Assembly (NCBI RefSeq): GCF_007005445.1
Contig: NZ_CP041387.1
Location: 744,001-808,000, forward strand
Direction of reading: 5' to 3'
DNA length: 64,000 nt
Source of the DNA: Rhodopseudomonas palustris
GTDB lineage: Bacteria > Pseudomonadota > Alphaproteobacteria > Rhizobiales > Xanthobacteraceae
The translations under genes were made by a program, and so were the position numbers. How positions within the stretch are numbered: position 1 is the first letter of the stretch; each line of letters begins with the position of its first letter. Positions 16,955 through 26,400 of this stretch are shown piece after piece. Under the pieces are notes generated by a model. That model saw nothing but the letters and a program-made list of their open reading frames with translations, was not told where the DNA came from and did not search any database.

Positions 16955-17952
16955 TGAACGTCGTTCCGCAGATCAGCCTGCAAGACGCACAACTCCGGGC
17001 CGAGGCGTCGGTTGAACCCGATGCCCCGGTGACGACTCCCGTCACCAAGGAAACCCAGATCATTGCGATCTACGGCAAAGGCGGAATCGGCAAGAGCTTC
17101 ACGCTCGCCAACCTGTCCTACATGATGGCGCAGCAGGGCAAGAAAGTGCTGCTGATCGGCTGCGATCCGAAGAGCGACACCACGTCGCTGCTGTTCGGCG
17201 GCAAAGCCACGCCGACCATCATCGAGACGTCGTCGAAGAAGAAGCTCGCCGGCGAGGAGGTCACCATCAGCGACGTCTGCTTCAAGCGCGACGGCGTGTT
17301 CGCGATGGAGCTCGGCGGTCCGGAAGTCGGCCGCGGCTGCGGCGGTCGCGGCATCATTCACGGCTTCGAAACGCTGGAGAAGCTCGGCTTCCACGAATGG
17401 GGCTTCGACTACGTGCTGCTCGACTTCCTCGGCGACGTGGTGTGCGGCGGTTTCGGCCTGCCGATCGCCCGCGACATGTGCCAGAAGGTGATCATCGTCG
17501 GCTCCAACGATCTGCAGTCGCTGTACGTCGCCAATAACGTCTGCTCGGCGGTCGAGTATTTCCGCAAGCTCGGCGGCAATGTCGGCGTCGCCGGCATGGT
17601 GATCAACAAGGACGACGGCACCGGCGAGGCTCAAGCCTTCGCAGCGGCGGCCGGGATTCCGGTGCTGTCGGCAATTCCCGCCGACGAAGGCATCCGTCGC
17701 AAGAGCGCCAACTACGAGATCGTCGCGCTGCCGGACGGGCAGTGGGGTCCGCTGTTCGCGACGCTCGCCGACAACGTCGCCACCGCGCCGCCGGTCCGGC
17801 CGAAGCCGCTGTCTCAGGACGGGCTGCTCGGCCTGTTCTCCAGCGACGTCACCGGGCGCGACGTCGTACTCGAGCCGGCCACGATGGAAGACATGTGCGG
17901 CGCTGCGGTGCTGAACAAGCCGTCGCTCGAAGTGATCTACGACGAGGTCTGA
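16954..17952 (+). CDS. bchX: Chlorophyllide a reductase iron protein subunit X
   Basis: BchX is the NifH-like ATPase that passes electrons to BchYZ for reduction of ring B (C7=C8) of chlorophyllide a. The 332-residue protein has the P-loop [11 protein letters not shown] near residue 37, a switch region with the first cluster cysteine (GRGCGGRG) and the second cysteine in [10 protein letters not shown]; each subunit of the dimer supplies two cysteines to a bridging 4Fe-4S cluster. Its N-terminal ~30 residues extend past the NifH core, as usual for BchX. ATG overlaps the bchC stop; bchY follows after 23 bases. Confidence 0.97.
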   Translation: MNVVPQISLQDAQLRAEASVEPDAPVTTPVTKETQIIAIYGKGGIGKSFTLANLSYMMAQQGKKVLLIGCDPKSDTTSLLFGGKATPTIIETSSKKKLAGEEVTISDVCFKRDGVFAMELGGPEVGRGCGGRGIIHGFETLEKLGFHEWGFDYVLLDFLGDVVCGGFGLPIARDMCQKVIIVGSNDLQSLYVANNVCSAVEYFRKLGGNVGVAGMVINKDDGTGEAQAFAAAAGIPVLSAIPADEGIRRKSANYEIVALPDGQWGPLFATLADNVATAPPVRPKPLSQDGLLGLFSSDVTGRDVVLEPATMEDMCGAAVLNKPSLEVIYDEV

Positions 17953-17975
17953 GATCGGGTGATCGGGAGTTCGTC

Positions 17976-19565
17976 ATGAGTGTCATGTCTCGTTATTCCG
18001 GCCGCATCGCCGGATCGATCGGCGACGATGCGGCGGATTTTTCCGTCGACACCGATGCGCCCGCGATCAACGAAGCCGCGACCAAAGCCGACGGCCTCGG
18101 CTGCCACGCCGGTGCTGCACAAATGAAAGCGGCGGCTGAAGCCGCCGGCAAGAGCGACGTGCTCGAGCGCTACGCCGCCGACTATCCGAAGGGACCGCAC
18201 GACCAGCCGCAGAGCATGTGCCCGGCGTTCGGTTCGCTTCGCGTCGGTCTTCGGATGCGCCGCACCGCGACGGTGCTGTCCGGCTCGGCCTGCTGCGTCT
18301 ACGGCCTGACCTTCGTGTCGCATTTCTACGGCGCCCGCCGCACCGTCGGCTACGTGCCGTTCAGTTCGGAAACGCTGGTCACCGGCAAGCTGTTCGAAGA
18401 CATTCGCGAGGCTGTCTACAAGCTGGCCGATCCGGCGCAGTACGACACCATCATCATCACCAATCTCTGCGTGCCGACCGCCTCGGGCGTGCCGCTCGAT
18501 CTGCTGCCGAAGGAAATCAACGGCGTTCGCATCATCGGCATCGACGTGCCGGGCTTCGGCGTGCCGACTCACGCCGAGGCCAAGGACGTACTGTCCGGCG
18601 CGATGCTCGAATACGCCCGCAAGGAAGCCGAGCAGGGCCCGGTGCAGGCGCCGCGCGGCGGCCGCAGCGAGCGTCCGACCGTGACGCTGCTGGGCGAGAT
18701 GTTCCCGGCCGATCCGGTTGGTATCAACCTGATGCTCGACCCGCTCGGCCTCGCCGTCGGTCCGGTGGTGCCGACCCGCGAGTGGCGCGAGCTCTATGCG
18801 GCGCTCGACTGCCAGGTGGTCGCGGCGATTCACCCGTTCTACAAATCGTGTATCCGCCAGTTCGAGCTCGCCGGCCGCAAGGTCGTGGGCTCGGCGCCGG
18901 TCGGGCACGACGGCACCGAAGCGTGGCTCGAAGCGATCGGCACCGCTTGCAATGTCGAGCGCTCGAAGATCGACGCCGCCAAGAACCGCTTCCTGCCGGC
19001 CATCAAGGCGGCGCTCGCCGCCAAGCCGATCAACGCGCGTATCACCGTGTCCGGCTACGAAGGCTCGGAGCTGCTGGTGGCGCGGCTGCTGATCGAGAGC
19101 GGCGCGAACGTACCGTATGTCGGCACCGCGGTGCCGCGCACGCCGTGGTCGGACCCGGATCGCGAATGGCTGGAAGCCAAGGGCGTGCGGGTGCAATTCC
19201 GTGCCTCGCTCGAGCAGGACTACGCCGCGGTCGACGAGTTCATGCCGGATCTGGCGATCGGCACCACGCCGGTGGTGCAGAAGGCGAAGACGATGTCGAT
19301 CCCGGCCTTGTACTTCACCAACCTGATCTCGGCGCGGCCGCTGTTCGGTCCTGCCGGCGCCGGTTCGCTGGCGCAAGTGATCAATGCCGCGCTCGGCAAC
19401 AAGGCGCGATTCGACGAGATGAAGGAGTTCTTCGGCGACGTCGGGCAGGGCTATGCCGCCGGCGTCTGGGAAGACACGCCGAAGGACGTTCCGGCCTATC
19501 GCGAGAAGTACAAGAAGCAGATCGAAGCCGCAGCCAAGAAGCGCAAGGCGGAGGAGATGATCTGA
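17976..19565 (+). CDS. bchY: Chlorophyllide a reductase subunit Y
   Basis: BchY is the NifD-like half of the catalytic BchYZ component of chlorophyllide a reductase. The 529-residue protein keeps cluster cysteines in MCPAFGS (Cys82), SGSACCVYG (Cys106/107) and NLCVPTAS. The Ala-rich N-terminal ~75 residues are variable. I chose ATG 17976 with GGGAG six bases upstream; a longer frame reads back into bchX. The last codons overlap the bchZ ATG (TGATG). Works as a YZ heterotetramer fed by BchX. Confidence 0.96.
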   Translation: MSVMSRYSGRIAGSIGDDAADFSVDTDAPAINEAATKADGLGCHAGAAQMKAAAEAAGKSDVLERYAADYPKGPHDQPQSMCPAFGSLRVGLRMRRTATVLSGSACCVYGLTFVSHFYGARRTVGYVPFSSETLVTGKLFEDIREAVYKLADPAQYDTIIITNLCVPTASGVPLDLLPKEINGVRIIGIDVPGFGVPTHAEAKDVLSGAMLEYARKEAEQGPVQAPRGGRSERPTVTLLGEMFPADPVGINLMLDPLGLAVGPVVPTREWRELYAALDCQVVAAIHPFYKSCIRQFELAGRKVVGSAPVGHDGTEAWLEAIGTACNVERSKIDAAKNRFLPAIKAALAAKPINARITVSGYEGSELLVARLLIESGANVPYVGTAVPRTPWSDPDREWLEAKGVRVQFRASLEQDYAAVDEFMPDLAIGTTPVVQKAKTMSIPALYFTNLISARPLFGPAGAGSLAQVINAALGNKARFDEMKEFFGDVGQGYAAGVWEDTPKDVPAYREKYKKQIEAAAKKRKAEEMI

Positions 19566-21013
19566 TGCTCGTCCTCGATCACGATCGCGCCGGCGGCTAT
19601 TGGGGCGCCGTGTACGCCTTCACCGCGGTGAAGGGTCTGCAGGTGATCATCGACGGTCCGGTCGGTTGCGAAAACCTGCCGGTGACCTCGGTGCTGCACT
19701 ACACCGACGCGCTGCCGCCGCACGAATTGCCGATCGTCGTCACCGGCCTCGGCGAAGAAGAGCTCGGCAAGCTCGGCACCGAAGGCGCGATGCACCGCGC
19801 CCACAAGGCGCTCGATCCCTATCTGCCGGCCGTCGTCGTCACCGGCTCGATCGCCGAAATGATCGGCGGCGGCGTCACGCCCGAAGGCACCGGCATCAAG
19901 CGCTTTCTGCCGCGCACCATCGACGAGGATCAGTGGCAGAGCGCCGACCGCGCGATTTCGTGGCTGTGGAAAGAATACGGCCCGAAGAAAATTCCGGAGC
20001 GGAAGCGCAAGGACGGCGAGAAGCCGCGGGTCAACATCATCGGACCGATCTACGGCACCTTCAACATGCCGTCCGATCTCGCCGAGATCCGCCGCCTGAT
20101 CGAAGGCATCGGCGCCGAAGTCAACATGGTGTTCCCGCTTGGCACGCACCTGTCTGATATTCCCAAGCTGGTGAATGCCGACGTCAACGTCTGCATGTAT
20201 CGCGAGTTCGGCCGGTTGCTGTGCGAATCGCTGGAGCGGCCTTACCTGCAGGCGCCGATCGGGCTGCATTCGACCACGCGTTTCCTGCGCAAGCTTGGTG
20301 AGCTCACCGGCCTCGATCCCGAGCCGTTCATCGAGCGCGAAAAGAACACCACCATCAAGCCGCTGTGGGATCTGTGGCGGTCGGTGACCCAGGACTTCTT
20401 CGGCACCGCCAGCTTCGCCATCGTCGCGACCGATACCTATGCCCGTGGCGTGCGGCATTTCCTCGAAGACGAGATGGGGCTGCCGTGCACCTTCGCGATC
20501 TCGCGCTGTGTCGGCAAGAAGACCGACAACGAAGCGGTGCGTGCAGCGATTCGTCAGACCCCGCCGCTGATCATGTTCGGCAGCTACAACGAAAGAATGT
20601 ATTTGGCCGAGACCGGTGGTCGCGCCGTGTACATTCCGGCGTCATTCCCGGGTGCTGTGATCCGCCGTCACACCGGCACGCCGTTCATGGGCTACTCCGG
20701 TGCCACTTACCTGGTGCAGGAAGTCTGCAACGCGCTGTTCGACGCGCTCTTCAACATCCTGCCGCTCGGCAGCGATCTCGACCGGGTCGATCCGACGCCG
20801 GCACGCCGGCACGAAGAATTGCTGTGGAGCGACGAGGCCAAGGCGCTGCTCGACGAAGTGCTCGAAGCTCATCCGGTTCTGGTACGGATCTCTGCGGCAA
20901 AACGTCTTCGCGACGCCGCCGAAAACAGCGCACGCCGCGCCGGACAGGAAAAAGTCACTACCGAATTCGTGTCTCGGGCGCGCGCGGCGCTGCTCGACGG
21001 CCAAACGATGTAA
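19565..21013 (+). CDS. bchZ: Chlorophyllide a reductase subunit Z
   Basis: BchZ is the NifK-like partner of BchY. The 482-residue protein starts [17 protein letters not shown] and has [12 protein letters not shown], which carries the cluster cysteine near residue 34. The C-terminal ~110 residues are the proto-chlorophyllide-reductase-type tail ([24 protein letters not shown], partly quoted). It is coupled to bchY by an overlapping start. The start is fixed by the family's N-terminal sequence; the open frame upstream lies inside bchY. Confidence 0.96.
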   Translation: MLVLDHDRAGGYWGAVYAFTAVKGLQVIIDGPVGCENLPVTSVLHYTDALPPHELPIVVTGLGEEELGKLGTEGAMHRAHKALDPYLPAVVVTGSIAEMIGGGVTPEGTGIKRFLPRTIDEDQWQSADRAISWLWKEYGPKKIPERKRKDGEKPRVNIIGPIYGTFNMPSDLAEIRRLIEGIGAEVNMVFPLGTHLSDIPKLVNADVNVCMYREFGRLLCESLERPYLQAPIGLHSTTRFLRKLGELTGLDPEPFIEREKNTTIKPLWDLWRSVTQDFFGTASFAIVATDTYARGVRHFLEDEMGLPCTFAISRCVGKKTDNEAVRAAIRQTPPLIMFGSYNERMYLAETGGRAVYIPASFPGAVIRRHTGTPFMGYSGATYLVQEVCNALFDALFNILPLGSDLDRVDPTPARRHEELLWSDEAKALLDEVLEAHPVLVRISAAKRLRDAAENSARRAGQEKVTTEFVSRARAALLDGQTM

Positions 21014-21090
21014 CGATGATTTGAGCTAGAACAATGCGCTTCACAATGTCGCGACCAAATATGAGCAATCCAAGAGTGAGGAGATGATCG

Positions 21091-21315
21091 ATGTCCGACT
21101 ACGCCCACACCGGCCGTCGCTCTAGGGTTCTTCCGGATAGTGCCGCGTTCGAATGCCGGGTGATGTTCGGTGCGTGCTACGCGCTGTTTCTGATCCGGGC
21201 TCTGGTTACGCGGGCGATGCCCTGGCGCAAAAGGTCCGGTTCGCAGGAGTCGGTCTTCAGTGAAGCTCACAACGCGGCGAGTGTCCTGGTGACCTCGTCG
21301 TTCATGGGAATGTAA
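21091..21315 (+). CDS. pufQ: PufQ-like small membrane protein
   Basis: This is a 74-residue protein with one hydrophobic segment around residues 26-41 ([19 protein letters not shown]), flanked by basic residues. PufQ is a small protein encoded between bchZ and pufB in purple bacteria and is needed for normal bacteriochlorophyll synthesis or delivery; its biochemical action is not settled. Size, position and the [11 protein letters not shown] core match this family, although sequence conservation is weak. A good Shine-Dalgarno (GAGGAG) lies 7 bases before ATG 21091. Confidence 0.8.
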   Translation: MSDYAHTGRRSRVLPDSAAFECRVMFGACYALFLIRALVTRAMPWRKRSGSQESVFSEAHNAASVLVTSSFMGM

Positions 21316-21327
21316 TTCGGAGATTTC

Positions 21328-21450
21328 GTCCGGCCTCCGCCGGACGGAAGGCTGCCGTTTTGGAGACGAAACGGTAAATCGCTGTCGTTTCGGAAACGAT
21401 ACGGCAATCGTAGCCGCCCTCGCTCGGGCGGCGTGTCGGCCCAAAAGGCC
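21328..21450 (+). promoter_or_regulatory. Run of hairpins between pufQ and pufB
   Basis: Five stem-loops follow one another: GTCCGGC/GCCGGAC (21328-21345), CCGTTT/AAACGG (21355-21374), CGTTTC/GAAACG (21386-21398), GCCGCCC/GGGCGGC (21413-21432) and GGCC/GGCC (21438-21450). They would form the 5' region of a processed pufBA mRNA. In Rhodobacter, hairpins here help stabilise the abundant pufBA transcript; function here is inferred. Confidence 0.7.
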
Positions 21451-21469
21451 ATCACTAGGAGGTGACCAA

Positions 21470-21667
21470 ATGAGTGACGGTTCCATCTCGGGACTTTCCG
21501 AAGCGGAAGCCAAGGAATTCCACTCGATCTTCGTGACCAGCTTCTTCCTCTTCATCGTCGTTGCGGTTGTCGCTCACATCCTCGCCTGGATGTGGCGTCC
21601 GTGGCTGCCCAAAGCGACCGGCTACGCGATGGACAGCGTTCAGCAACTGACTTCGTTCCTGTGCTAA
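21470..21667 (+). CDS. pufB: LH1 light-harvesting beta polypeptide
   Basis: The 65-residue beta chain of the core antenna spans the membrane once. The bacteriochlorophyll-ligating histidine is in [15 protein letters not shown], with a second conserved histidine in EFHSIF about 18 residues earlier. The aromatic W-x-W-R-P-W motif at the periplasmic side is typical of LH1 beta. It pairs with PufA to form the ring around the reaction centre. The strong ribosome site AGGAGG lies 8 bases before ATG 21470. Confidence 0.98.
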   Translation: MSDGSISGLSEAEAKEFHSIFVTSFFLFIVVAVVAHILAWMWRPWLPKATGYAMDSVQQLTSFLC

Positions 21668-21682
21668 GGGGAGACGACTACT

Positions 21683-21874
21683 ATGTGGCGAATTTGGCTT
21701 CTGTTTGATCCGCGTCGCGCGCTGGTCCTGCTGTTCGTGTTTCTGTTCGGCCTGGGCATCATCATCCACTTCATCCTGCTGAGCACCAGCCGGTTCAACT
21801 GGCTCGATGGTCCGCGTGCGGCGAAGGCGGCGTCGATCTCGCTGCCCTTCACTCCGCCGAGCATGCCGGTCTAA
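21683..21874 (+). CDS. pufA: LH1 light-harvesting alpha polypeptide
   Basis: The 63-residue alpha chain has an N-terminal [14 protein letters not shown] segment, a single transmembrane helix with the bacteriochlorophyll-binding histidine in IIIHFILLS and a downstream tryptophan (FNWLDG). The C-terminal ~15 residues ([12 protein letters not shown] end) may be processed, as in related species. It follows pufB after 15 bases with GGGGAG before the ATG. Confidence 0.98.
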   Translation: MWRIWLLFDPRRALVLLFVFLFGLGIIIHFILLSTSRFNWLDGPRAAKAASISLPFTPPSMPV

Positions 21875-21893
21875 TGGCGTGAAGCACTGCTTG

Positions 21894-21942
21894 CCGGAAG
21901 GGGCGGGAAACGGACCGATCTGCCGGGCCCGTTTCCTTCCGG
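21894..21942 (+). promoter_or_regulatory. pufA-pufL intercistronic hairpin
   Basis: A large stem-loop joins CCGGAA...GGAAACGG (left) with CCCGTTTCC-TTCCGG (right), with a small GC-rich bulge. Its place, just after pufA, matches the hairpin in other purple bacteria that protects pufBA mRNA from 3' decay and gives LH1 more transcript than the reaction centre. Confidence 0.8.
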
Positions 21943-22005
21943 GAAGCGACTTGGACTGGACCACGACGATGGATTTTCCCTGGCTCGCACGCGGAGGAAC
22001 GATCG

Positions 22006-22839
22006 ATGGCAATGCTCAGTTTTGAGAAGAAATACCGCGTTCGCGGCGGAACGCTAATCGGGGGCGACCTATTCGATTTCTGGGTTGGCCCGTTCTACGT
22101 TGGGATCTTCGGGGTGATGACCGTGTTCTTCGCGCTGATCGGCATCGCGCTGATCGCGTGGAATACTGCGCTTGGCCCCACCTGGAATCTCTGGCAGATC
22201 AGCGTCAACCCGCCGGACGCAAAGTACGGTTTGGGATTTGCGCCGCTCACCGAGGGCGGTATCTGGCAGTGGGTGAGTATCTGCGCGACCGGCGCGTTCG
22301 TCACCTGGGCGCTGCGTGAGGTCGAGATCTGCCGCAAGCTCGGCATCGGCTTCCACGTTCCGTTCGCCTTCAGCTTCGCGATCTTCGCGTATGTGACGCT
22401 GGTGGTGATCCGTCCGGTTCTGATGGGCTCCTGGAGCTACGGTTTCCCCTACGGCATCTTCACGCATTTGGATTGGGTGTCGAACACCGGCTACGCCTAC
22501 GGCCAGTTCCACTACAATCCCGCGCACATGATCGCGATCACGTTCTTCTTCACCACCTGTCTGGCGCTTGCGCTGCACGGCGGCCTGGTGCTGTCCGCTC
22601 TCAATCCGGACCGTGGTGAACCCGTGAAGTCTCCGGAGCACGAAAACACCGTGTTCCGCGATCTCGTCGGCTACTCGATTGGTACCATCGGTATTCACCG
22701 CCTCGGTCTGTTCCTGGCGTTGGCTGCCGTGTTCTTCAGCGCGGTCTGCATGATCATCAGTGGTCCGGTGCTGGCGGAAGGTGGTTCGTGGCCCGATTGG
22801 TGGAATTGGTGGCGCAACCTGCCGATCTGGAATCCGTAA
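22006..22839 (+). CDS. pufL: Photosynthetic reaction centre L subunit
   Basis: The 277-residue L chain has five transmembrane helices and, with PufM, binds the bacteriochlorophyll dimer, accessory pigments, quinones and non-heme iron. The N-terminus [33 protein letters not shown] (only key parts: [21 protein letters not shown]) is diagnostic. Further blocks are [24 protein letters not shown] and [15 protein letters not shown], the last carrying the histidine ligand of the non-heme iron. It is separated from pufA by a 131-base leader that includes a hairpin. The start has GGAGGA six to eleven bases upstream. Confidence 0.98.
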   Translation: MAMLSFEKKYRVRGGTLIGGDLFDFWVGPFYVGIFGVMTVFFALIGIALIAWNTALGPTWNLWQISVNPPDAKYGLGFAPLTEGGIWQWVSICATGAFVTWALREVEICRKLGIGFHVPFAFSFAIFAYVTLVVIRPVLMGSWSYGFPYGIFTHLDWVSNTGYAYGQFHYNPAHMIAITFFFTTCLALALHGGLVLSALNPDRGEPVKSPEHENTVFRDLVGYSIGTIGIHRLGLFLALAAVFFSAVCMIISGPVLAEGGSWPDWWNWWRNLPIWNP

Positions 22840-22866
22840 TTCAACCGGTCACAAGAGAGTCTTGTC

Positions 22867-23790
22867 ATGGCCCAATACCAGAACATCTTTACGCAGGTCC
22901 AGGTTGAAGGACCTGCCTATGCGGGGGTGCCGCTACGTCCCGGCAGCTCACCCCGCGAGACCAAGACCACCTTCTTCTATTGGCTTGGTAAGCTCGGCGA
23001 TGCCCAGATTGGTCCTGTCTATCTCGGCTTCACCGGTGTCTGCTCGCTGCTGTGCGGCTTCGTTGCGATCGAGATCATCGGTCTCAACATGCTGGCGTCG
23101 GTGGACTGGAGCCCGATCGAATTCCTGCGCCAGTTCTGCTGGCTGGCTCTTGAGCCGCCGAAGCCGGAATACGGTCTGAGCATTCCGCCGCTGAAGGAAG
23201 GTGGCTGGTGGTTGATCGCCGGCTTCTTCCTGACCGTGTCGATCCTGCTGTGGTGGGTTCGCACCTACCGCCGCGCTCGGGCGCTCGGCATGGGCACCCA
23301 CATTGCGTGGGCGTTCGCTTCGGCAATCCTGCTGTACCTGTCGCTCGGCTTCATTCAGCCGCTGCTGATGGGCTCCTGGAGCGAAGCGCCGCCGTTCGGT
23401 GTCTTCCCGCACCTCGACTGGACCAACAACTTCTCGATCAAGTACGGCAACCTGTACTACAATCCCTTCCACTGTCTCTCGATCGCCTTCCTGTACGGCT
23501 CGGCCCTGCTGTTCGCCATGCACGGTGCGACCATCCTCGCTGTGAGCCGCTACGGTGGCGAGCGCGAAATCGAGCAGATGCTGGACCGCGGTACCGCACT
23601 TGAACGCGCTGCTCTGTTCTGGCGCTGGACGATGGGCTTCAATGCCACTGCCGAATCGATCCATCGCTGGGCTTGGTGGTTCGCGGTGCTCTGCCCGCTG
23701 ACCGGTGCCATCGGCATCATCCTGACCGGCCCGGTGGTCGATAACTGGTTCGATTGGGGCGTGAAGCACGGCCTGGCCCCGCCGCGGTAA
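22867..23790 (+). CDS. pufM: Photosynthetic reaction centre M subunit
   Basis: The 307-residue M chain pairs with PufL in the photochemical core. Visible family blocks are the N-terminal [19 protein letters not shown], the [16 protein letters not shown] segment, [17 protein letters not shown] and the histidine/glutamate region [12 protein letters not shown] before the last helix. It ends soon after helix E ([12 protein letters not shown]). No pufC (tetraheme cytochrome) or pufX follows; instead a strong hairpin ends the operon. The donor is presumably the cytochrome c2 encoded at 29964. Confidence 0.98.
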   Translation: MAQYQNIFTQVQVEGPAYAGVPLRPGSSPRETKTTFFYWLGKLGDAQIGPVYLGFTGVCSLLCGFVAIEIIGLNMLASVDWSPIEFLRQFCWLALEPPKPEYGLSIPPLKEGGWWLIAGFFLTVSILLWWVRTYRRARALGMGTHIAWAFASAILLYLSLGFIQPLLMGSWSEAPPFGVFPHLDWTNNFSIKYGNLYYNPFHCLSIAFLYGSALLFAMHGATILAVSRYGGEREIEQMLDRGTALERAALFWRWTMGFNATAESIHRWAWWFAVLCPLTGAIGIILTGPVVDNWFDWGVKHGLAPPR

Positions 23791-23821
23791 CCACAACCGC
23801 ACGTCTATCTGAACGAATGAT

Positions 23822-23859
23822 GCGCGCGCCTGATGGTATAGATCCCAACAGGCGCGCGC
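23822..23859 (+). terminator. Hairpin at the end of the puf operon
   Basis: A perfect 11-bp stem GCGCGCGCCTG (23822-23832) with CAGGCGCGCGC (23849-23859) has a 16-base loop and lies 31 bases after pufM. No strong T-run follows, so it may act more as an mRNA 3' stabiliser than as a simple terminator. Confidence 0.75.
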
Positions 23860-24078
23860 TGCTGCTTTCGGCTCCCGAGAAATGCGACGGCTGGCGGTCC
23901 TTTTCTACCGCTGGCTGATGACGAGGGAAGCGACCTGCTGTAAACGAAGCGCCTCGAACTCCGCTGAGAGGCCGACAAAACAAAGCCTGAGAAGACTGCG
24001 AACGAGAATAAGGCCAGGCTTGTAAGGACGCAGACGCCGGAGTGGAGGACGAGTTCTTGCTGGAGGATATTTGCCCTG

Positions 24079-25512
24079 GTGCAAGTGTTCAAATCTCCGA
24101 AGGAGTCGCTGGGGGATCTCGGTGCACAGTCTGCTGCTAAGCTGATCGCCGCTGCGACCGATGTCGCGCTGGTGGTCGACCCGCAGGGCGTGATCCGGGA
24201 CGCGGCGTTCAATAAAGACGAGCTGGCGCAAGAGCTCGACGGTGAGGGGCGTTGGCTCGGCTCACGGCTGGTCGACATCGTCACCTCCGACACCCAGCCG
24301 AAGATCCGTGAGTTGCTGCTCGACGCCACCGTGCGCGATACCCCGACCTGGCGGCAGGTCAATCATCCCTCGCCGGGCGGCGAGGACATCCCGGTGTTGT
24401 ATTCGGCGATCAACTTCGGGCGAGACGATCGTCTCCTCGTGGTCGGTCGTGATCTGCGTCAACTCGCGATGATGCAGCAGCGGCTAATCAACGCCCAGCA
24501 ATCGATGGAGCGCGACTACATCCGGCTGCGGCACGCCGAGACGAGGTACCGGCTGCTGTTCCAGGTGTCCTCGGAAGCGGTGATGATCGTGGATGCGGCC
24601 AGTGAACTGATCGTTGACGCCAATCCGGCGACGCTGGCGCTGTTCGACACCAGCGCGCCGGAAGCGCTGAATGCGCCGGTGGTCGGATTCGTCGCCGGCG
24701 CCGATCAGCAGACGGTGTTGAACCTGTTCGCCGACGTCCGCTCCACCGGCCGTGACGGCCGGGCACGAATCAAACTGGCGGACGGTGTGCGCGAGTGTGA
24801 ACTATCGGCGTCGTTGTTCCGCCAGGAGAACGCCTCCCTGTATCTGGTCAGGCTGGCGTCGTACGGCGTCGCGCCCGAAGCCGGCAGCGCCAAGACCGCG
24901 TCGCTCCTTCTAAACTACTTCGAATCCGCCGCCGACGCGCTGGTCATCACCCAATATGACGGCCGTGTTGCGCGGGCCAATCTGGCATTTCTGGAAATGG
25001 CGCAGCTCGGCAGCGCCGAGCAGGCGCGCGGCGAATTGCTGGATCGCTGGCTCGGCCGCACCGGCGTCGATCTGTCGGTGGCGCTCGCCAACCTGCGTCA
25101 GAACGGCACGATCAAATTGTTCGCCACCGTGCTGCGCGGCGAATACGGGGCGGCCGCCGAAGTCGAAGTCTCCGCGGTGGCGCTCAAGGACATCGAGGAG
25201 AAGCCGTGTTTCGGTTTCGCCATTCGAAACGTCGAGAAGCGACTGACCACCGCGGCGACCTCCAAGCGCGAGCTGCCGCGCTCGGTGGCGCAGCTCACCG
25301 AGCTGATCGGCCGGGTGCCGCTGCGCGATCTGGTACGGGAGACCACCGACGTGATCGAGAAGCTGTCGATCGAGGCGGCGCTGGAGCTGACCGGAGACAA
25401 CCGCGCTTCGGCCGCCGACATGCTCGGGCTGAGCCGCCAGAGCCTCTACGTGAAATTGCGCCGGTACGGTCTGGCCGAACACGCACCGGAAGGAGACGGA
25501 GCCGATGAGTAA
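24079..25512 (+). CDS. ppsR: PpsR/CrtJ-type transcriptional repressor (copy upstream of bchG)
   Basis: PpsR represses photosynthesis genes by binding TGT-N12-ACA pairs. The 477-residue protein has an N-terminal PAS-like region (residues ~20-110), a coiled Q-linker (MMQQRLINAQQSMERDY), two PAS domains and a C-terminal Fis-type helix-turn-helix (ALELTGDNRAS..MLGLSRQSLYVKLRRYG). It has only two cysteines, Cys240 and Cys377, and none in the helix-turn-helix, unlike Rhodobacter proteins. GTG 24079 is chosen; GGAGG lies about 12 bases upstream, a rather long spacing. R. palustris is known to have two ppsR genes; I believe this one is called ppsR1, but the numbering is from memory. Confidence 0.93.
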   Translation: MQVFKSPKESLGDLGAQSAAKLIAAATDVALVVDPQGVIRDAAFNKDELAQELDGEGRWLGSRLVDIVTSDTQPKIRELLLDATVRDTPTWRQVNHPSPGGEDIPVLYSAINFGRDDRLLVVGRDLRQLAMMQQRLINAQQSMERDYIRLRHAETRYRLLFQVSSEAVMIVDAASELIVDANPATLALFDTSAPEALNAPVVGFVAGADQQTVLNLFADVRSTGRDGRARIKLADGVRECELSASLFRQENASLYLVRLASYGVAPEAGSAKTASLLLNYFESAADALVITQYDGRVARANLAFLEMAQLGSAEQARGELLDRWLGRTGVDLSVALANLRQNGTIKLFATVLRGEYGAAAEVEVSAVALKDIEEKPCFGFAIRNVEKRLTTAATSKRELPRSVAQLTELIGRVPLRDLVRETTDVIEKLSIEAALELTGDNRASAADMLGLSRQSLYVKLRRYGLAEHAPEGDGADE

Positions 25513-26398
25513 CAGTGTGGCCGTGCGTCCAGCGCCGTCGGCGGTGCTCGAGGTGTTGCACCCGATCACCTGGTTTCCGCCGATGTGGGCGTTCGGCTGC
25601 GGCGTGGTGTCGTCGGGCGTGCCGATCTCCTCGCGCTGGGTGGAAGTGATTGCCGGCATCGTGCTGTGCGGTCCGCTGCTGGTCGCCACCAGCCAGGTCG
25701 TCAACGACTGGTTCGACCGCGACGTCGACGCCATCAACGAGCCGAACCGGCCGATTCCGTCGGGACGGATTCCGGGGCGGTGGGGCCTGTATCTGTCGTT
25801 TCTGTGGACCGCAGCGTCGCTGCTGGTGGCGAGCCAGCTCGGCGCCTGGGTGTTCGGCGCCGCGGCGCTCGGCCTGGTGCTCGCCTGGATGTATTCGATG
25901 CCTCCGTTCCGGCTGAAGCAGAACGGCTGGCTCGGCAACGGCGCCTGCGCCATCACCTACGAGGGCTTCGCCTGGTTCACCGGCGCCGCCGTGATGCTCG
26001 CCGGCCTGCCGCCGTGGTGGATCGTCACGCTGGCGCTGCTGTACAGCGCCGGCGCTCACGGCATCATGACGCTCAATGACTTCAAGTCGATCGAGGGCGA
26101 CATCAAGACCGGGGTCGGTTCGCTGCCGGTCAAGCTCGGCGTCGACAATGCCGCCCGGGTCGCCTGCGCCGTGATGGCGATCCCGCAGGTGGTGGTGGTC
26201 GCGTTGCTGGTGGCATGGGATCGCCCGATCCAGGCCGGCATCGTGGGTCTCGTGCTGGTGCTGCAGCTCGGCCTGATGGTCCGATTCCTGCGCAGTCCGG
26301 TCGAACGCGCCACCTGGTTCAGCGGCCTCGGTGTCGCGCTGTACGTCATGGGGATGATGGCTAGCGCCGTCGCCGTGTCGTCGTTCGGAGCGTCCTGA
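25505..26398 (+). CDS. bchG: Bacteriochlorophyll synthase
   Basis: BchG attaches the geranylgeranyl (or phytyl) tail to bacteriochlorophyllide a in the membrane. The 297-residue UbiA-family prenyltransferase has many transmembrane helices and the first Asp-rich motif NDWFDRDVDAINEPNRPIPSG near residue 67, with a second acidic loop NDFKSIEGD near residue 195. It overlaps the end of ppsR by 8 bases and is followed by the PucC-family gene after 2 bases, so the three are probably co-transcribed through bchP. Confidence 0.97.
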   Translation: MSNSVAVRPAPSAVLEVLHPITWFPPMWAFGCGVVSSGVPISSRWVEVIAGIVLCGPLLVATSQVVNDWFDRDVDAINEPNRPIPSGRIPGRWGLYLSFLWTAASLLVASQLGAWVFGAAALGLVLAWMYSMPPFRLKQNGWLGNGACAITYEGFAWFTGAAVMLAGLPPWWIVTLALLYSAGAHGIMTLNDFKSIEGDIKTGVGSLPVKLGVDNAARVACAVMAIPQVVVVALLVAWDRPIQAGIVGLVLVLQLGLMVRFLRSPVERATWFSGLGVALYVMGMMASAVAVSSFGAS

Positions 26399-26400
26399 TC

